This document shows, piece by piece, positions 15,095 through 23,085 of a DNA stretch of 43,242 nt. The DNA comes from an uncultured Clostridia bacterium (lineage in GTDB: Bacteria; Bacillota; Clostridia; Christensenellales; UBA1750): NCBI GenBank assembly GCA_947625765.1, contig CANQPP010000017.1:1-43242 (forward strand), read 5' to 3'. Within the stretch, counting starts at the first letter, position 1. Each line of letters begins with the position of its first letter. The position numbers and the translations under genes were made by a program. The notes under the pieces are model-generated. The model had not been told where the DNA came from. It was given only the letters and a program-made list of their open reading frames with translations, and did no database searches.

Positions 15095-16849
15095 CAGCAG
15101 CCGCTGGGCGCGTTCGTAATCGGCCTCGTCCAGCAGCACGCGGAAGCGCGTCCCCGTTTCCTCGTAGCTTTCCTCCTGCACCTGGCCGTATTTGTGCAGG
15201 AAGGCGGCCACGTCGCCCCGGGCGTAGGGGACCAGCAGCTCCCGCGGCGCGTGCAGGGCGTTGAGCTGCGCCTCCACGGCGGAAAGCAGCTCGTTTAAGC
15301 CCGTGCCCTCCTTGGCGCTGACGGGGATCCTGTTCTCCCTTCCGGGGGAGGCGTTCGGGGCCAGGTCGCACTTGTTGAGCGCCGTCACCTGGGGCTTACC
15401 GCCCGCGCCCAGGGAGGAAAGCACCTCGTCCACCACCTGGCGGTGCATGGGCAGGTTCTCATCGGAGAGATCCTCCACCAGCACCAGCACGTCTGCGTAC
15501 ATGGCCTCCTCCAGGGTGGAGCGGAAGGCCCGCACCAGGTCGTGGGGCAGCTTGTTGATGAAGCCCACGGTGTCCACCAGCAGGCACTGGGTGCCGTCGG
15601 GCAGGCGCAATTTGCGGGTGATGGGGTCCAGCGTGGCGAACAGCCTGTCCTCGGCCAGCACGCCCGCGCCGGTCAGCGCGTTGAGCAGGGAGGACTTGCC
15701 CGCGTTGGTGTAGCCCACCAGCGCCACCACGGGCGTTTCCGTCCGGGCGCGGCGGGTACGGCGCAGGTCGCGGTGTCGGGCCAGCTCGGCCAGCTCCTCC
15801 TCGATGTCCGCGATGCGGCGGCGGATGCGCCGCCGATCCTCCTCCAGCTTGGTCTCGCCGGGGCCGCGGGTGCCGATGCCGCCGCCCAAGCGGGACAGCG
15901 CCGTCCCCAGCCCAAGGAGCCTGGGCAGGCGGTAGCGCAGCTGGGCCAGCTCCACCTGCAGCTTGCCCTCGCGGGACTGGGCGCGCATGGCGAAGATGTC
16001 CAAAATGAGAGCGGTCCTGTCCACGATGCGGCAGGCGATCAGCTCCTCTAAGTTGCGCGTCTGCGCGCTGGTGAGCTCGTCGTCCAGCAGCAGCAGGTCG
16101 GCGTCCAGGCTCTGGCAGAGCAGGTTCAGCTCCTCGGCCTTGCCGCTGCCCAAATACGTGGCCGGGTCGCGGCGGGCGCGGTTCTGGTAGCTGACGCCCA
16201 CCACCTCGGCCCCGGCGGTCTCCGCCAGGCGGCACAGCTCCCGCAGGGAGGGGTCGTCCGGCCCATCGGCCAGACCGGCCACCACGGCCCGCTCCTTCGC
16301 CCGGCGCACGGGCGGCGGCGCGGCGGCCTGGATGCGGCGGTCCGTCTCCTCGATGTGCCGCATCAGCTCCTCCTGGGGCAGGCGGCGCAGGGAAAGGGGC
16401 TCCGTCATATACACGGGGAACTGGCCGTCCTCGTCCGGCGCGTCCAGAAAGCCCACGCAGAGCGCCGTGGGCCTGCCGTCCAGCACGCCCAGGGCGGCCA
16501 TGGCGTCGAAGCGCAGCTCGCGCAGGCTCTGTATGTCCACCGAGGAAAGATGCGCGTCCCCGCCCGGATGGGTGTGGATGCAGCGCACCCCGCAGAGCCG
16601 CGTCTCGCCCCGGCGCAGGTTCACGGCCTTTAAGGGCACCGTGCTGCCGTCGCCCACGGTCACGTCCGTGACCTCGCCGCCGCGGGTCAGATATACGCTG
16701 ATCTCCCGCCGCACGCGGCCCGTGAAATCGGACAGGGCGTCCAGCAGCGCCCGGGGCGCGAACACGCCGCGCTCGGCCTCGATTTGATAGAGGAATTCCA
16801 TCTCCTCCAGCAGGGAGGCGCGGATGCCCTCGGTGTTTCCGTGGATCAA
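15083..16849 (-). CDS. hflX: GTPase HflX with JAMM-like N-terminal domain
   Basis: HflX binds ribosomes and splits stalled or stress-damaged 70S particles using GTP. This form has 588 residues, about 170 more than the basic bacterial HflX. The GTPase part has G1 [10 protein letters not shown]3 DTVGF, G4 NKCD and G5 SAKE, preceded by the HflX domain ([33 protein letters not shown]). The extra N-terminus contains [14 protein letters not shown], an exact H-x-H-x7-S-x2-D metalloprotease (JAMM/MPN) pattern, with a candidate Glu in RREISVYL. I choose a TTG start overlapping the serpin stop (TTGA) because GGAGGAGG lies just before it; the ATG 16 codons later has its site too close. Confidence 0.9.
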   Translation of the reverse strand: MIHGNTEGIRASLLEEMEFLYQIEAERGVFAPRALLDALSDFTGRVRREISVYLTRGGEVTDVTVGDGSTVPLKAVNLRRGETRLCGVRCIHTHPGGDAHLSSVDIQSLRELRFDAMAALGVLDGRPTALCVGFLDAPDEDGQFPVYMTEPLSLRRLPQEELMRHIEETDRRIQAAAPPPVRRAKERAVVAGLADGPDDPSLRELCRLAETAGAEVVGVSYQNRARRDPATYLGSGKAEELNLLCQSLDADLLLLDDELTSAQTRNLEELIACRIVDRTALILDIFAMRAQSREGKLQVELAQLRYRLPRLLGLGTALSRLGGGIGTRGPGETKLEEDRRRIRRRIADIEEELAELARHRDLRRTRRARTETPVVALVGYTNAGKSSLLNALTGAGVLAEDRLFATLDPITRKLRLPDGTQCLLVDTVGFINKLPHDLVRAFRSTLEEAMYADVLVLVEDLSDENLPMHRQVVDEVLSSLGAGGKPQVTALNKCDLAPNASPGRENRIPVSAKEGTGLNELLSAVEAQLNALHAPRELLVPYARGDVAAFLHKYGQVQEESYEETGTRFRVLLDEADYERAQRLLREG

Positions 16850-18105
16850 TCCGCCGCCTCCTCCGTCGTGCTGGGGGCGTTGATCCAGGCCAGAAGCCGG
16901 GTCGCGCCCACGCCCGTGTCGCGGACGGCCAGCAGGAAGGGCCGGTCCAGCGTAAAGTCCGCGCCCGCCTCGCTGGGGGTGAAGGCCGCCTGCGCGGGGG
17001 CCGCGGCGGGGACGTTGATCCCGCTTTCGCTCACGGACAGCTCCGCCAGGGAGCGCACGTCCGTCAAGGACATGGGCAGATCCCCTTCCAGCATGGGCGA
17101 AAAGTCCGCCTGCAGCTGGTCGAAGGGCAGGGTAACGCCCAACGCGAGAAGGTCGTCCCGCAGGGAGGCGTTCTGCTCGATCGAAAGCACGGGCAGGCTC
17201 AGGCGGACGGGATAGGCCTTTAAGTCCTCCGGGGAGAGCCACTCGCCGCCGTACTGGCCCAGCAGCTCGGCGGTGTCGGTCAGCGTTTCGCCGCCCTGGG
17301 GCAGTATGAGAAGCAGCTCCATGCCCTCGTCCTGCAGGGGCAGGGAGCAGATGCGCACCCGCTCGTCCTCGTAGTAGGGCATGTCGCCCTCGGTATACAA
17401 AAAGTCGCAGGGGATGAGCCCGGCGGGGGACTCGAACAGCCCCGCGTAGCGCTCAAGCGCAGGGAAGGGCACGGCGAAGGTGAGCGCGCAGCGGCAGCCG
17501 GTCAGTATGTAGAGAACATCCGAGGGGATGGTGGAGGCGAAGGCGTCCGCGAAGGGCTCCCCGAAGGCGGCGGCCGCCTGGTTGAGCTGCGCCGTGCCCG
17601 CGTCCGCGCCGAACTGGGCGGAGGAAAGGGGCAGCCCGGCGGCGGCCAGCGCGGCGGAAAAGCCCTCGGCGGCGGCGTAGCGGCTGGAGAGCAGCAGCTG
17701 CGCGGAGATGCCCTCATCCAGCGCGGCATAGGCGGAGAGCACGTCCTCCGGCTCCGCGGTGAAGCCCGCGGCGGCGCGCAGCTGCTCGGCCGTCTCGCCC
17801 GCGCTGCCTAAGTACAGGGCGGCCATGGCGGCGGTCAGGCCCATGGGGGAGAGCACCGTGTTGCCCGCAGTGTCGGCCTGCATGCCGTTTTGCAGAAGGC
17901 GCAGCCCTAAGTTCTCCGCCTGCACCAGCAGGTCGGCGCGCAGGTCCAGGTCGGCGTCCTCGGCGCTAGGCGGCTCCGGCGTGCCCTCCGGCGTCTCCAC
18001 GGGAGCCTCCGTGGGCAGGAAGGAGGGCTGGGCAGCGGGCGCCTTCGCGCAGCCGGACAGGGCCAGTATGGTAAAAATCAGAAGCAGGGAAAGCAGCTTG
18101 CGCAT
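16846..18105 (-). CDS. Serpin-family lipoprotein
   Basis: A secreted, lipid-anchored serine-protease-inhibitor-like protein of 419 residues. A lipoprotein signal peptide ends in LALSGC, followed by a Pro/Glu/Thr-rich spacer to about residue 50. Serpin marks are [22 protein letters not shown] (split by a variable residue), and the C-terminal signature [13 protein letters not shown]. The reactive-loop hinge reads [16 protein letters not shown]: the P17 Glu and P15 Gly fit, but a bulky Ile at P14 and prolines within the loop are unusual for an inhibitory serpin. AAGGAG eight bases before the ATG supports the start. It is co-transcribed with yfbR upstream and coupled to hflX downstream. Confidence 0.85.
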   Translation of the reverse strand: MRKLLSLLLIFTILALSGCAKAPAAQPSFLPTEAPVETPEGTPEPPSAEDADLDLRADLLVQAENLGLRLLQNGMQADTAGNTVLSPMGLTAAMAALYLGSAGETAEQLRAAAGFTAEPEDVLSAYAALDEGISAQLLLSSRYAAAEGFSAALAAAGLPLSSAQFGADAGTAQLNQAAAAFGEPFADAFASTIPSDVLYILTGCRCALTFAVPFPALERYAGLFESPAGLIPCDFLYTEGDMPYYEDERVRICSLPLQDEGMELLLILPQGGETLTDTAELLGQYGGEWLSPEDLKAYPVRLSLPVLSIEQNASLRDDLLALGVTLPFDQLQADFSPMLEGDLPMSLTDVRSLAELSVSESGINVPAAAPAQAAFTPSEAGADFTLDRPFLLAVRDTGVGATRLLAWINAPSTTEEAAD

Positions 18106-18145
18106 GGGATCGACTCCTTTTCAGGCGGTGGGGAAGGAAGCGGCG

Positions 18146-18724
18146 TTAGTCCAGCTCGTCCAGCGTGAGCGTGAAGGCGGGCAGGCACTCCTCCATGAAG
18201 GCTTTGAGCTCCGGCATGTCGTAGGCCTTGAGCTTTGCCAGCGTCTCGCGGGCGGCCTTGGAGAACTCGCGGTTGCCGGCGCTTTCCTCCTCGATGCACT
18301 TGATGTAGGCCGAGAGCGTGTCGGCGGCCTTGACGCGCGGCCACTCGGGGTCCTTTTCCGGGTCCTGGATCAGGGGCCGCAGGGCGGGGCGCAGGTCCTC
18401 GGGCACGGTGTTGAGCAGCCTGTCCGAGGCCAGGGACTCGATCTGCCCGAAGGCCGCGCGGAAGGCGCCGCTGAAGTACTTGATGGGCGTGGGCATATCG
18501 CCGGTGATGACCTCCGGCGCCTCGTGGTAGAGCCCTAAGCAGGCGGCCCGCTCCGGGTCCGCGCCGCCGCCGAAGCGCGCGTTCTTATACAGCGCCAGGG
18601 CGTGGGCGATCATGGCGACCTGCAGGGAGTGCTGGGCCACGTCCTCCTGCCAGGTGTTGCGCATCAGGCTCCAGCGCTTGATGTGCTTCATGCGGGACAT
18701 GTAGGCGAAAAAGTGGCGACTCAT
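18146..18724 (-). CDS. yfbR: YfbR-like HD-domain 5'-deoxynucleotidase
   Basis: A 192-residue HD-domain protein of the YfbR family, which hydrolyses deoxynucleoside 5'-monophosphates. Visible blocks are NTWQEDVAQHSLQVAM (first His), LYHEAPEVITGDMPTPIKY (second His block) and VKAADTLSAYIK (late Asp). The usual HD pair reads H-E here, while the following catalytic Glu and the GDMPTPIKY signature are intact. A weak AAGGGGG lies upstream of the ATG. It heads the yfbR-serpin-hflX unit, 40 bases before the serpin gene. Nucleotide-pool housekeeping is the likely role. Confidence 0.87.
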   Translation of the reverse strand: MSRHFFAYMSRMKHIKRWSLMRNTWQEDVAQHSLQVAMIAHALALYKNARFGGGADPERAACLGLYHEAPEVITGDMPTPIKYFSGAFRAAFGQIESLASDRLLNTVPEDLRPALRPLIQDPEKDPEWPRVKAADTLSAYIKCIEEESAGNREFSKAARETLAKLKAYDMPELKAFMEECLPAFTLTLDELD

Positions 18725-18791
18725 GGGAGCGTTTTCCCCCTTTTATGTTTGTTATTCTTGTGGTCTTGGCCGATTTTCCCGCTCCCCGCTC

Positions 18792-18820
18792 TTGACAGAC
18801 GCGGCCGCGATGGGTATGCT
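18792..18820 (+). promoter_or_regulatory. Promoter of the thiT transcript
   Basis: A perfect TTGACA (18792-18797) and TATGCT (18815-18820) are 17 bases apart. Transcription would begin near 18827, about 20 bases before the riboswitch. Confidence 0.75.
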
Positions 18821-18844
18821 TATACACGTACAAATTCATACCCG

Positions 18845-18950
18845 TTCGCTGGGGGAGCGTATTTGCTGAGAGGAGCGGGACCTTTCCGTTTTAGGAAGGC
18901 CGCTCGACCCCGAAAACCTGTTGTAGATAATCCTACCGTAGGGAAGCGGA
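18845..18950 (+). ncRNA. TPP riboswitch (THI element)
   Basis: The thiamine-pyrophosphate aptamer is recognisable by TTGCTGAGAGG in the 5' half, and by GAAAACCTG, the GTAGATAATCCTAC arm and CGTAGGGAAGCG in the 3' half. P1 is closed by CGCT (18847-18850) with AGCG (18945-18948). It sits between a strong promoter and the thiamine transporter gene thiT, so bound TPP is expected to reduce thiT expression. Confidence 0.93.
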
Positions 18951-19039
18951 GAAGTCAAGCGGGCCGCGTTCATTCTTCCTTGAAAATCGGGCTCGCGGGC
19001 GACGAACAAGCTGCAAGCAGATGCAGAGAACAAACAAGT

Positions 19040-19096
19040 CCCTTCCTCCCCTTCCGGCAGAAAAAACTGTCTTGGGAAGGAGAAAGGGGCTTTTCT
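19040..19096 (+). terminator. Probable expression-platform terminator of the TPP riboswitch
   Basis: A purine/pyrimidine-rich imperfect hairpin (CCTTCC pairing with GGAAGG, with an inner GGCAG/CTGTC stem) is followed by CTTTTCTTCT. It lies between the aptamer and thiT, where a TPP-controlled transcription stop would be expected. The stem has bulges and the antiterminator pairing was not resolved by eye. Confidence 0.5.
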
Positions 19097-19158
19097 TCTG
19101 CCATTGGCCTCAAAACTCACGGGCGGATATGGAAAAACTTCAAAGGAGGGACAAGAAA

Positions 19159-19815
19159 ATGTCCGAGTATTTCCAAAACATGTGGCAGGAGATGCTTGAG
19201 ATCACCCCTGCCATCGGCATCACGCTGCTGCTGCTGGCGATCCTGGGCGTGGCGCTGCTCATCCTGACCCCCAAGGTCAAATGGAACGCCCGCATGCTGG
19301 CCGCCGGCGCGCTGAGCATCGCCTTGGGCTTCGTGCTCAGCTACGTCCGCCTGCTGCACATGCCCCAGGGCGGTTCCATCACCCTGTGCAGCATGCTGCC
19401 CGTGATGATTTTCGCCTACGCCTACGGCCTTGGGCCGGGCCTCATCTGCGGCCTTGCGTACAGCTTCCTGCAGACGTTCCAGGATATGTACTTCCTCAAC
19501 GTCTTCCAGGTGCTGCTGGACTACACCCTGGCCTTCAGCGCCTTGGGGCTCGCCGGCCTGTTCTCTGGCGTCAAGAAGAACTGGGGCTTCCCCGCCGGCG
19601 TGATCGTCGCCGCCCTGGTGCGCGTGATCATGCACGTGCTCTCCGGCGTCATCTTCTTCGCCGAGTACGCCGAGGGCTCCGGCCACGGCCCCGTGGTCTA
19701 CTCCCTGCTGTATAACCTCTCCTCCGTGGGCGTGGACGGCCTGATCTGCGCGGTCGTGGCCTGCATCCCCGCCGTGCAGAAGATGATCCACCGCGCCCTC
19801 CCCAGGAAGGCGTAA
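19159..19815 (+). CDS. thiT: Thiamine ECF transporter substrate-binding subunit ThiT
   Basis: The membrane S-component captures thiamine and works with a shared ECF energising module (not in the window). The 218-residue protein is highly hydrophobic with about six membrane segments. Family marks include LSYVRLLHMPQGGSITLCSMLP (split around the loop), YGLGPGLICGLAYSFLQTFQD and the later LLDYTLAFSALGLAGLF, matching the thiamine-binding loops of ThiT. AAAGGAGGG ten bases before the ATG supports the start; upstream frame is open but lies in the regulatory leader. The TPP riboswitch directly upstream confirms the substrate. Confidence 0.95.
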   Translation: MSEYFQNMWQEMLEITPAIGITLLLLAILGVALLILTPKVKWNARMLAAGALSIALGFVLSYVRLLHMPQGGSITLCSMLPVMIFAYAYGLGPGLICGLAYSFLQTFQDMYFLNVFQVLLDYTLAFSALGLAGLFSGVKKNWGFPAGVIVAALVRVIMHVLSGVIFFAEYAEGSGHGPVVYSLLYNLSSVGVDGLICAVVACIPAVQKMIHRALPRKA

Positions 19816-19843
19816 AAATCCCCTTACCCCTCAATATTCGTAC

Positions 19844-19898
19844 AAAGACAAGGGACGCAGCTCAATTGCCGCGCCTCTTGTCTTTATGCACTTTTTTT
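19844..19898 (+). terminator. Intrinsic terminator after thiT
   Basis: AAAGACAAG (19844-19852) pairs with CTTGTCTTT (19877-19885), with further inner pairing, and a run of seven T follows at 19892-19898. The hairpin also lies just past the stop of the minus-strand hydrolase gene. Confidence 0.7.
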
Positions 19899-19902
19899 AG
19901 TT

Positions 19903-20757
19903 TTATTTGGGCTCGTGGATGCCGCCGGCCTTGAAGGTGATCATGGCCGGGCCCTCGTAGACCACGGTGCGGTCGGGGGAGCCGGGGAACATGCCGGGAA
20001 TGGTCTTGGCCTCGTAGGTCCCGTCCACCAGCTTGCGGCAGGCAGTCAGGATGCTGGGCAGCATCTCCGCGCAGAGGGGTTCGCCCAGCTCGCGGTAATC
20101 GTGGTGGCCGTTGTAGATGCGGTCGTACTGGTCGCCCATGGCGGCGATGCGCTCAAGGCCCTTTAAGGCACGCTCGATGCTCACGAAGGTGGCGTCGCCG
20201 GGCAGGGAGCCGAACAGCAGGTTGCCGTTGATGGCGTCGCCCGCGAACAGGATGCGGGAGGCGCTGTCGATCAGCACCATCTCGCCGGGTGTGTGGCCGG
20301 GGCACTCGTAGGCGGTGACCACGCGGCCGCCCAGGTCGAAGCTCTGGCCATCGTGCAGGGGCAGGCGCTCGGCGGGCTTCTCAAAGTCGATGATGTCGGT
20401 CATGGGGTCATAGTCGTAGGTCAGGCCCGAGCGCTGGGCGATGAAGCCCGCGTAGTTCCTGCGGCCCGCGGCGTCCGGGGGATAGGGGTACTTGTCCCAA
20501 TCCAGGGGATTGAGATAAACCTTCTCGAACCAGCCCGCGCCGCCCACGTGGTCCACGTGGCCGTGGGTGAGCACGACCTCGTAGGGCAGGCCTTTAGTCA
20601 AATTTTCCACCGCGGTCTTAAGGTCGCCCACGCCGGTGCCGGTGTCGATGACCAGCGCCTTCTGTTCGCCCAGCAGCACGAAAACGCTGTCGCAGTCGAA
20701 CTCGTCGATCTCGTAGGTCTTGGGGGCGATCTCCACGATCTTGTAGTTGTGCGTCAT
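19903..20757 (-). CDS. Metallo-beta-lactamase-fold hydrolase, paralogue 1
   Basis: A 284-residue cytoplasmic zinc hydrolase of the MBL superfamily. Metal ligands are HGHVDH (the HxHxDH motif), His in CPGHTPGE, Asp in LFAGDAI and His in YNGHHDYRE. The last 40 residues extend beyond the minimal fold (VDGTYEAKTIPG ... GGIHEPK). The substrate is unknown; family members cleave thioesters, phosphodiesters or lactones. GGGAGG lies seven bases before the ATG and a near-consensus promoter is at 20800-20828. It is about 85% identical over its full length to the next gene, so the two arose by recent tandem duplication. Confidence 0.85.
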   Translation of the reverse strand: MTHNYKIVEIAPKTYEIDEFDCDSVFVLLGEQKALVIDTGTGVGDLKTAVENLTKGLPYEVVLTHGHVDHVGGAGWFEKVYLNPLDWDKYPYPPDAAGRRNYAGFIAQRSGLTYDYDPMTDIIDFEKPAERLPLHDGQSFDLGGRVVTAYECPGHTPGEMVLIDSASRILFAGDAINGNLLFGSLPGDATFVSIERALKGLERIAAMGDQYDRIYNGHHDYRELGEPLCAEMLPSILTACRKLVDGTYEAKTIPGMFPGSPDRTVVYEGPAMITFKAGGIHEPK

Positions 20758-20799
20758 ATCAAAACCTCCCTTTATAATAGGAAATGCCTTGCTTTTTCC

Positions 20800-20828
20800 A
20801 TCATACTCCGGCGGGGTGCGATTGTCAA
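20800..20828 (-). promoter_or_regulatory. Promoter of MBL-fold paralogue 1
   Basis: On the minus strand, TTGACA (20828-20823) and TATGAT (20805-20800) are separated by 17 bases. The hexamers and the adjacent CGGAG before the -10 are identical to those of paralogue 2, so the promoter was duplicated with the gene. Confidence 0.75.
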
Positions 20829-20852
20829 CGCAAACAAAACGGCGGTCCCTCT

Positions 20853-20894
20853 AAAAAAGAAGGAGCCGGTCCTCCGCTTGGGGGATCGGCTCCT
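20853..20894 (-). terminator. Intrinsic terminator after MBL-fold paralogue 2
   Basis: AGGAGCCG pairs with CGGCTCCT (20861-20868 and 20887-20894) and, on the minus strand, is followed by TCTTTTTT. It separates the two duplicated genes, so each is its own transcript. Confidence 0.8.
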
Positions 20895-20911
20895 GTGTGT
20901 GGGTTTGGAGG

Positions 20912-21766
20912 TTATTTGGGCTCGTGGATGCCGCCGGCCACGAAGGTGACCATGGCCGGGCCCTCATAGACCACGGTGCGGTCCGGCGTATTGGGCAGCA
21001 TGCCGGGGATGGTCTTGGCCTCGTAGGTCCCGTCCACCAGTTTGCGGCAGGCGGTCACGATGCTGGGCAGCATCTCGGGGCACAGAGGCTCGCCAAGCTC
21101 ACGGTAGTCGTGGTGGCCGTTGTAGATGCGGTCGTATTGATCCTTCATGGAGAGGATGCGCTCCAGGGCTTTCAGCGCCCGCTCGATGCTCACGAACGTC
21201 GGATCGTCGGGCAGGGTGCCGAACAGCAGGTTGCCGTTGATGGCATCGCCCGCGAACAGGATGCGGGACAAGCTGTCGATGAACACCATCTCGCCGGGGG
21301 TGTGGCCGGGGCACTCGTAGGCGGTGACCACGCGGCCGCCCAGGTCGAAGCTCTGGCCGTCGTGCAGGGGCACGAGTTCGGCGGTCTTTTCCCAGTCGAT
21401 GATGTCGGTCATGCGGTCGTAGTCATAGGTCAGGCCCGAACGCTGAACGATGAAGTCCGCGTAGTACCTGCGGAAATCTGCGTCCGGGGGATAGGGGTAC
21501 TTTCCCCAATCCTTGGGGTTCAAGTAGATCTTATCGAACCAGCCCGCGCCGCCCAAGTGGTCCACGTGGCCGTGGGTGATCACGATCTCGTAGGGCAGAT
21601 CGCCGGTGAGGCCTTCTATCGCGGTCTTCAGATCGCCGATGCCGGTGCCGACGTCGATGACCAGCGCCTTCTTTTCGCCCAGCAGCACGAAGATGCTGTC
21701 GCAGTCGAACTCGTCGATCTCGTAGGTCTTGGGGGCGATCTCCACGATCTTGTAGCTGTGCGTCAC
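20912..21766 (-). CDS. Metallo-beta-lactamase-fold hydrolase, paralogue 2
   Basis: A 284-residue copy of the gene at 19903, collinear without gaps; about 42 residues differ by hand count. All metal ligands are kept (HGHVDHLGG, CPGHTPGE, LFAGDAI, YNGHHDYRE). Differences cluster in the loop after DWGKYPYPP and in the segment before the distal Asp, which may tune substrate choice. The start is a GTG preceded by AGGAGG, where paralogue 1 has ATG. Its promoter carries an extra palindrome at 21783-21815, so the two copies are probably regulated differently. The function is not identified. Confidence 0.85.
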   Translation of the reverse strand: MTHSYKIVEIAPKTYEIDEFDCDSIFVLLGEKKALVIDVGTGIGDLKTAIEGLTGDLPYEIVITHGHVDHLGGAGWFDKIYLNPKDWGKYPYPPDADFRRYYADFIVQRSGLTYDYDRMTDIIDWEKTAELVPLHDGQSFDLGGRVVTAYECPGHTPGEMVFIDSLSRILFAGDAINGNLLFGTLPDDPTFVSIERALKALERILSMKDQYDRIYNGHHDYRELGEPLCPEMLPSIVTACRKLVDGTYEAKTIPGMLPNTPDRTVVYEGPAMVTFVAGGIHEPK

Positions 21767-21782
21767 ATCAAAACCTCCTGCA

Positions 21783-21815
21783 TATGATAGTTATAACTTA
21801 CTTATATCTATCATA
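21783..21815. promoter_or_regulatory. Palindrome overlapping the -10, likely operator
   Basis: TATGATAG (21783-21790) and CTATCATA (21808-21815) are perfect inverted arms, with TATAA/TTATA adding five more pairs after one mismatch around the loop CTTAC. The right arm includes the -10 of paralogue 2. Half-site length and position fit a dimeric repressor site; the equivalent stretch before paralogue 1 has no such symmetry. Confidence 0.6.
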
Positions 21816-21838
21816 CTCCGGGACGCCCCTTATGTCAA
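21810..21838 (-). promoter_or_regulatory. Promoter of MBL-fold paralogue 2
   Basis: TTGACA (21838-21833) and TATGAT (21815-21810) on the minus strand are 17 bases apart. The -35 includes the TGA stop codon of the glycerate kinase gene, so the promoter is embedded at the end of that gene. Confidence 0.75.
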
Positions 21839-22968
21839 CGTCCCAGGGCGGTCAGGCGGAGCAGCGTTTCCATGGTGCGTTGCAGGTCCTGCCTTGTGCG
21901 CGGCCGGGCCTGGGCCATGGGCACGGCCACCCGGTTGGTGGAGAGCACGGCGCTCAGGCCCTCGGCGTAGAGGGCGTCCAGCGGGTCCTCAATGTCGCCC
22001 ACGATGGCCACCACCGGCACGCCCAGCTTCTTGGAGGCGCGGCAGACGCCCACGACCACCTTCCCCGCCAGGGACTGGGAATCCAGCCGCCCCTCGCCGG
22101 TGATGACCAGGTCCGCGTCCTTCGCCTTGGTATCGAAGTCCACCACGCGCAGCACCGTGTCGATGCCGGGCTGCAGGCGGAACCCTAAGAACGCCGCCGC
22201 GCCGAAGCCCGCGCCGCCCGCAGCGCCCGCGCCGGGGAGCTCGGCCAGCTGCGCGCCCAGCTCCTTTTCCGTGACGGCAGCGCCCGCGCGCAGCTGCCCG
22301 TCCAGAAAGCGCACCATCTCCGCGTCCGCGCCCTTCTGCGGGCCGTACACGCAGGCCGCGCCCTTCTCGCCGTATAAGGGGTTGGAGATGTCGCACATGG
22401 CGATCAGCTCCATGTGAGAAAGGGCGGGCAGCAGGCCGTCCGTCTCGATCCTGCGGATGCGGGACAGCGTGCCGCCCGTGGGCACGAAGGGCCGGCCGTC
22501 CTCGCCCAGAAAGCGCAGGCCCAGGGCCGCCGCCATGCCGCAGCCCATGTCGTTGGTGCAGCTGCCCCCAAGGCCCAGCACCAGCCGCCGGGCCCCGGCC
22601 GCGGCCGCGTGGGCGATCAGCTGGCCCACGCCGTAGGTGGTGCTTTTGTCCGGGTGCTCGTTTCCCTTGACCAGCGGCAGGCCCGCGCAGGCGGCCAGCT
22701 CCACCACGGCGGTGTCGCCGTCGGCGGTGAGGCCGTAAAAGGCCTGCATGGGCTGAAAGTAGGGGCCGCAGACGGTCAGGGGCACGCGGCGGCCGCCCAT
22801 GGCCTGCAGAAAGGCGTCCACGCTGCCCTCGCCGCCATCGGCCACGGGGAGCTTGACCACTTGCAGCCCCGGCTGCACGCGCAGGGCCGCCGCCTCCAAA
22901 AGGTCGCAGATCTCCCGGGAGCTGACGGTCCCCTTGAAGGAGTCGGGGATGAGGACGATCTTTCGCAT
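21835..22968 (-). CDS. glxK: Glycerate kinase (GlxK/GarK family)
   Basis: The enzyme phosphorylates D-glycerate, giving 2- or 3-phosphoglycerate for glycolysis. The 377-residue protein has the family layout: IPDSFKGTVSS at the N-terminus, PVADGGEGSVDA, LGLGGSCTNDMGCGMAAAL (split by variable sites), and near the C-terminus VITGEGRLDSQSLAGK. GGAGG eight bases before the ATG supports the start. No sugar-acid dehydrogenase lies beside it; neighbours are the MBL-fold copy downstream and a GH4 glycosidase upstream on the same strand, separated by a terminator. Glycerate from sugar-acid breakdown is the likely source. Confidence 0.92.
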   Translation of the reverse strand: MRKIVLIPDSFKGTVSSREICDLLEAAALRVQPGLQVVKLPVADGGEGSVDAFLQAMGGRRVPLTVCGPYFQPMQAFYGLTADGDTAVVELAACAGLPLVKGNEHPDKSTTYGVGQLIAHAAAAGARRLVLGLGGSCTNDMGCGMAAALGLRFLGEDGRPFVPTGGTLSRIRRIETDGLLPALSHMELIAMCDISNPLYGEKGAACVYGPQKGADAEMVRFLDGQLRAGAAVTEKELGAQLAELPGAGAAGGAGFGAAAFLGFRLQPGIDTVLRVVDFDTKAKDADLVITGEGRLDSQSLAGKVVVGVCRASKKLGVPVVAIVGDIEDPLDALYAEGLSAVLSTNRVAVPMAQARPRTRQDLQRTMETLLRLTALGR

Positions 22969-23025
22969 ACGGGACGCCTCCTAAACGCGCTTTGATGTAA
23001 AAAATGCTTGTGATCCCATGAAAGA

Positions 23026-23059
23026 CCCGCCGCCCGAGGGGATGAATGCGGACGGCGGG
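23026..23059 (-). terminator. Terminator between GH4 and glycerate kinase genes
   Basis: CCCGCCG (23026-23032) pairs with CGGCGGG (23053-23059). On the minus strand it is followed by TCTTTCAT, a modest U tail. Confidence 0.55.
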
Positions 23060-23085
23060 GAAGAAAACAAAAGGGTATTTCGGCT

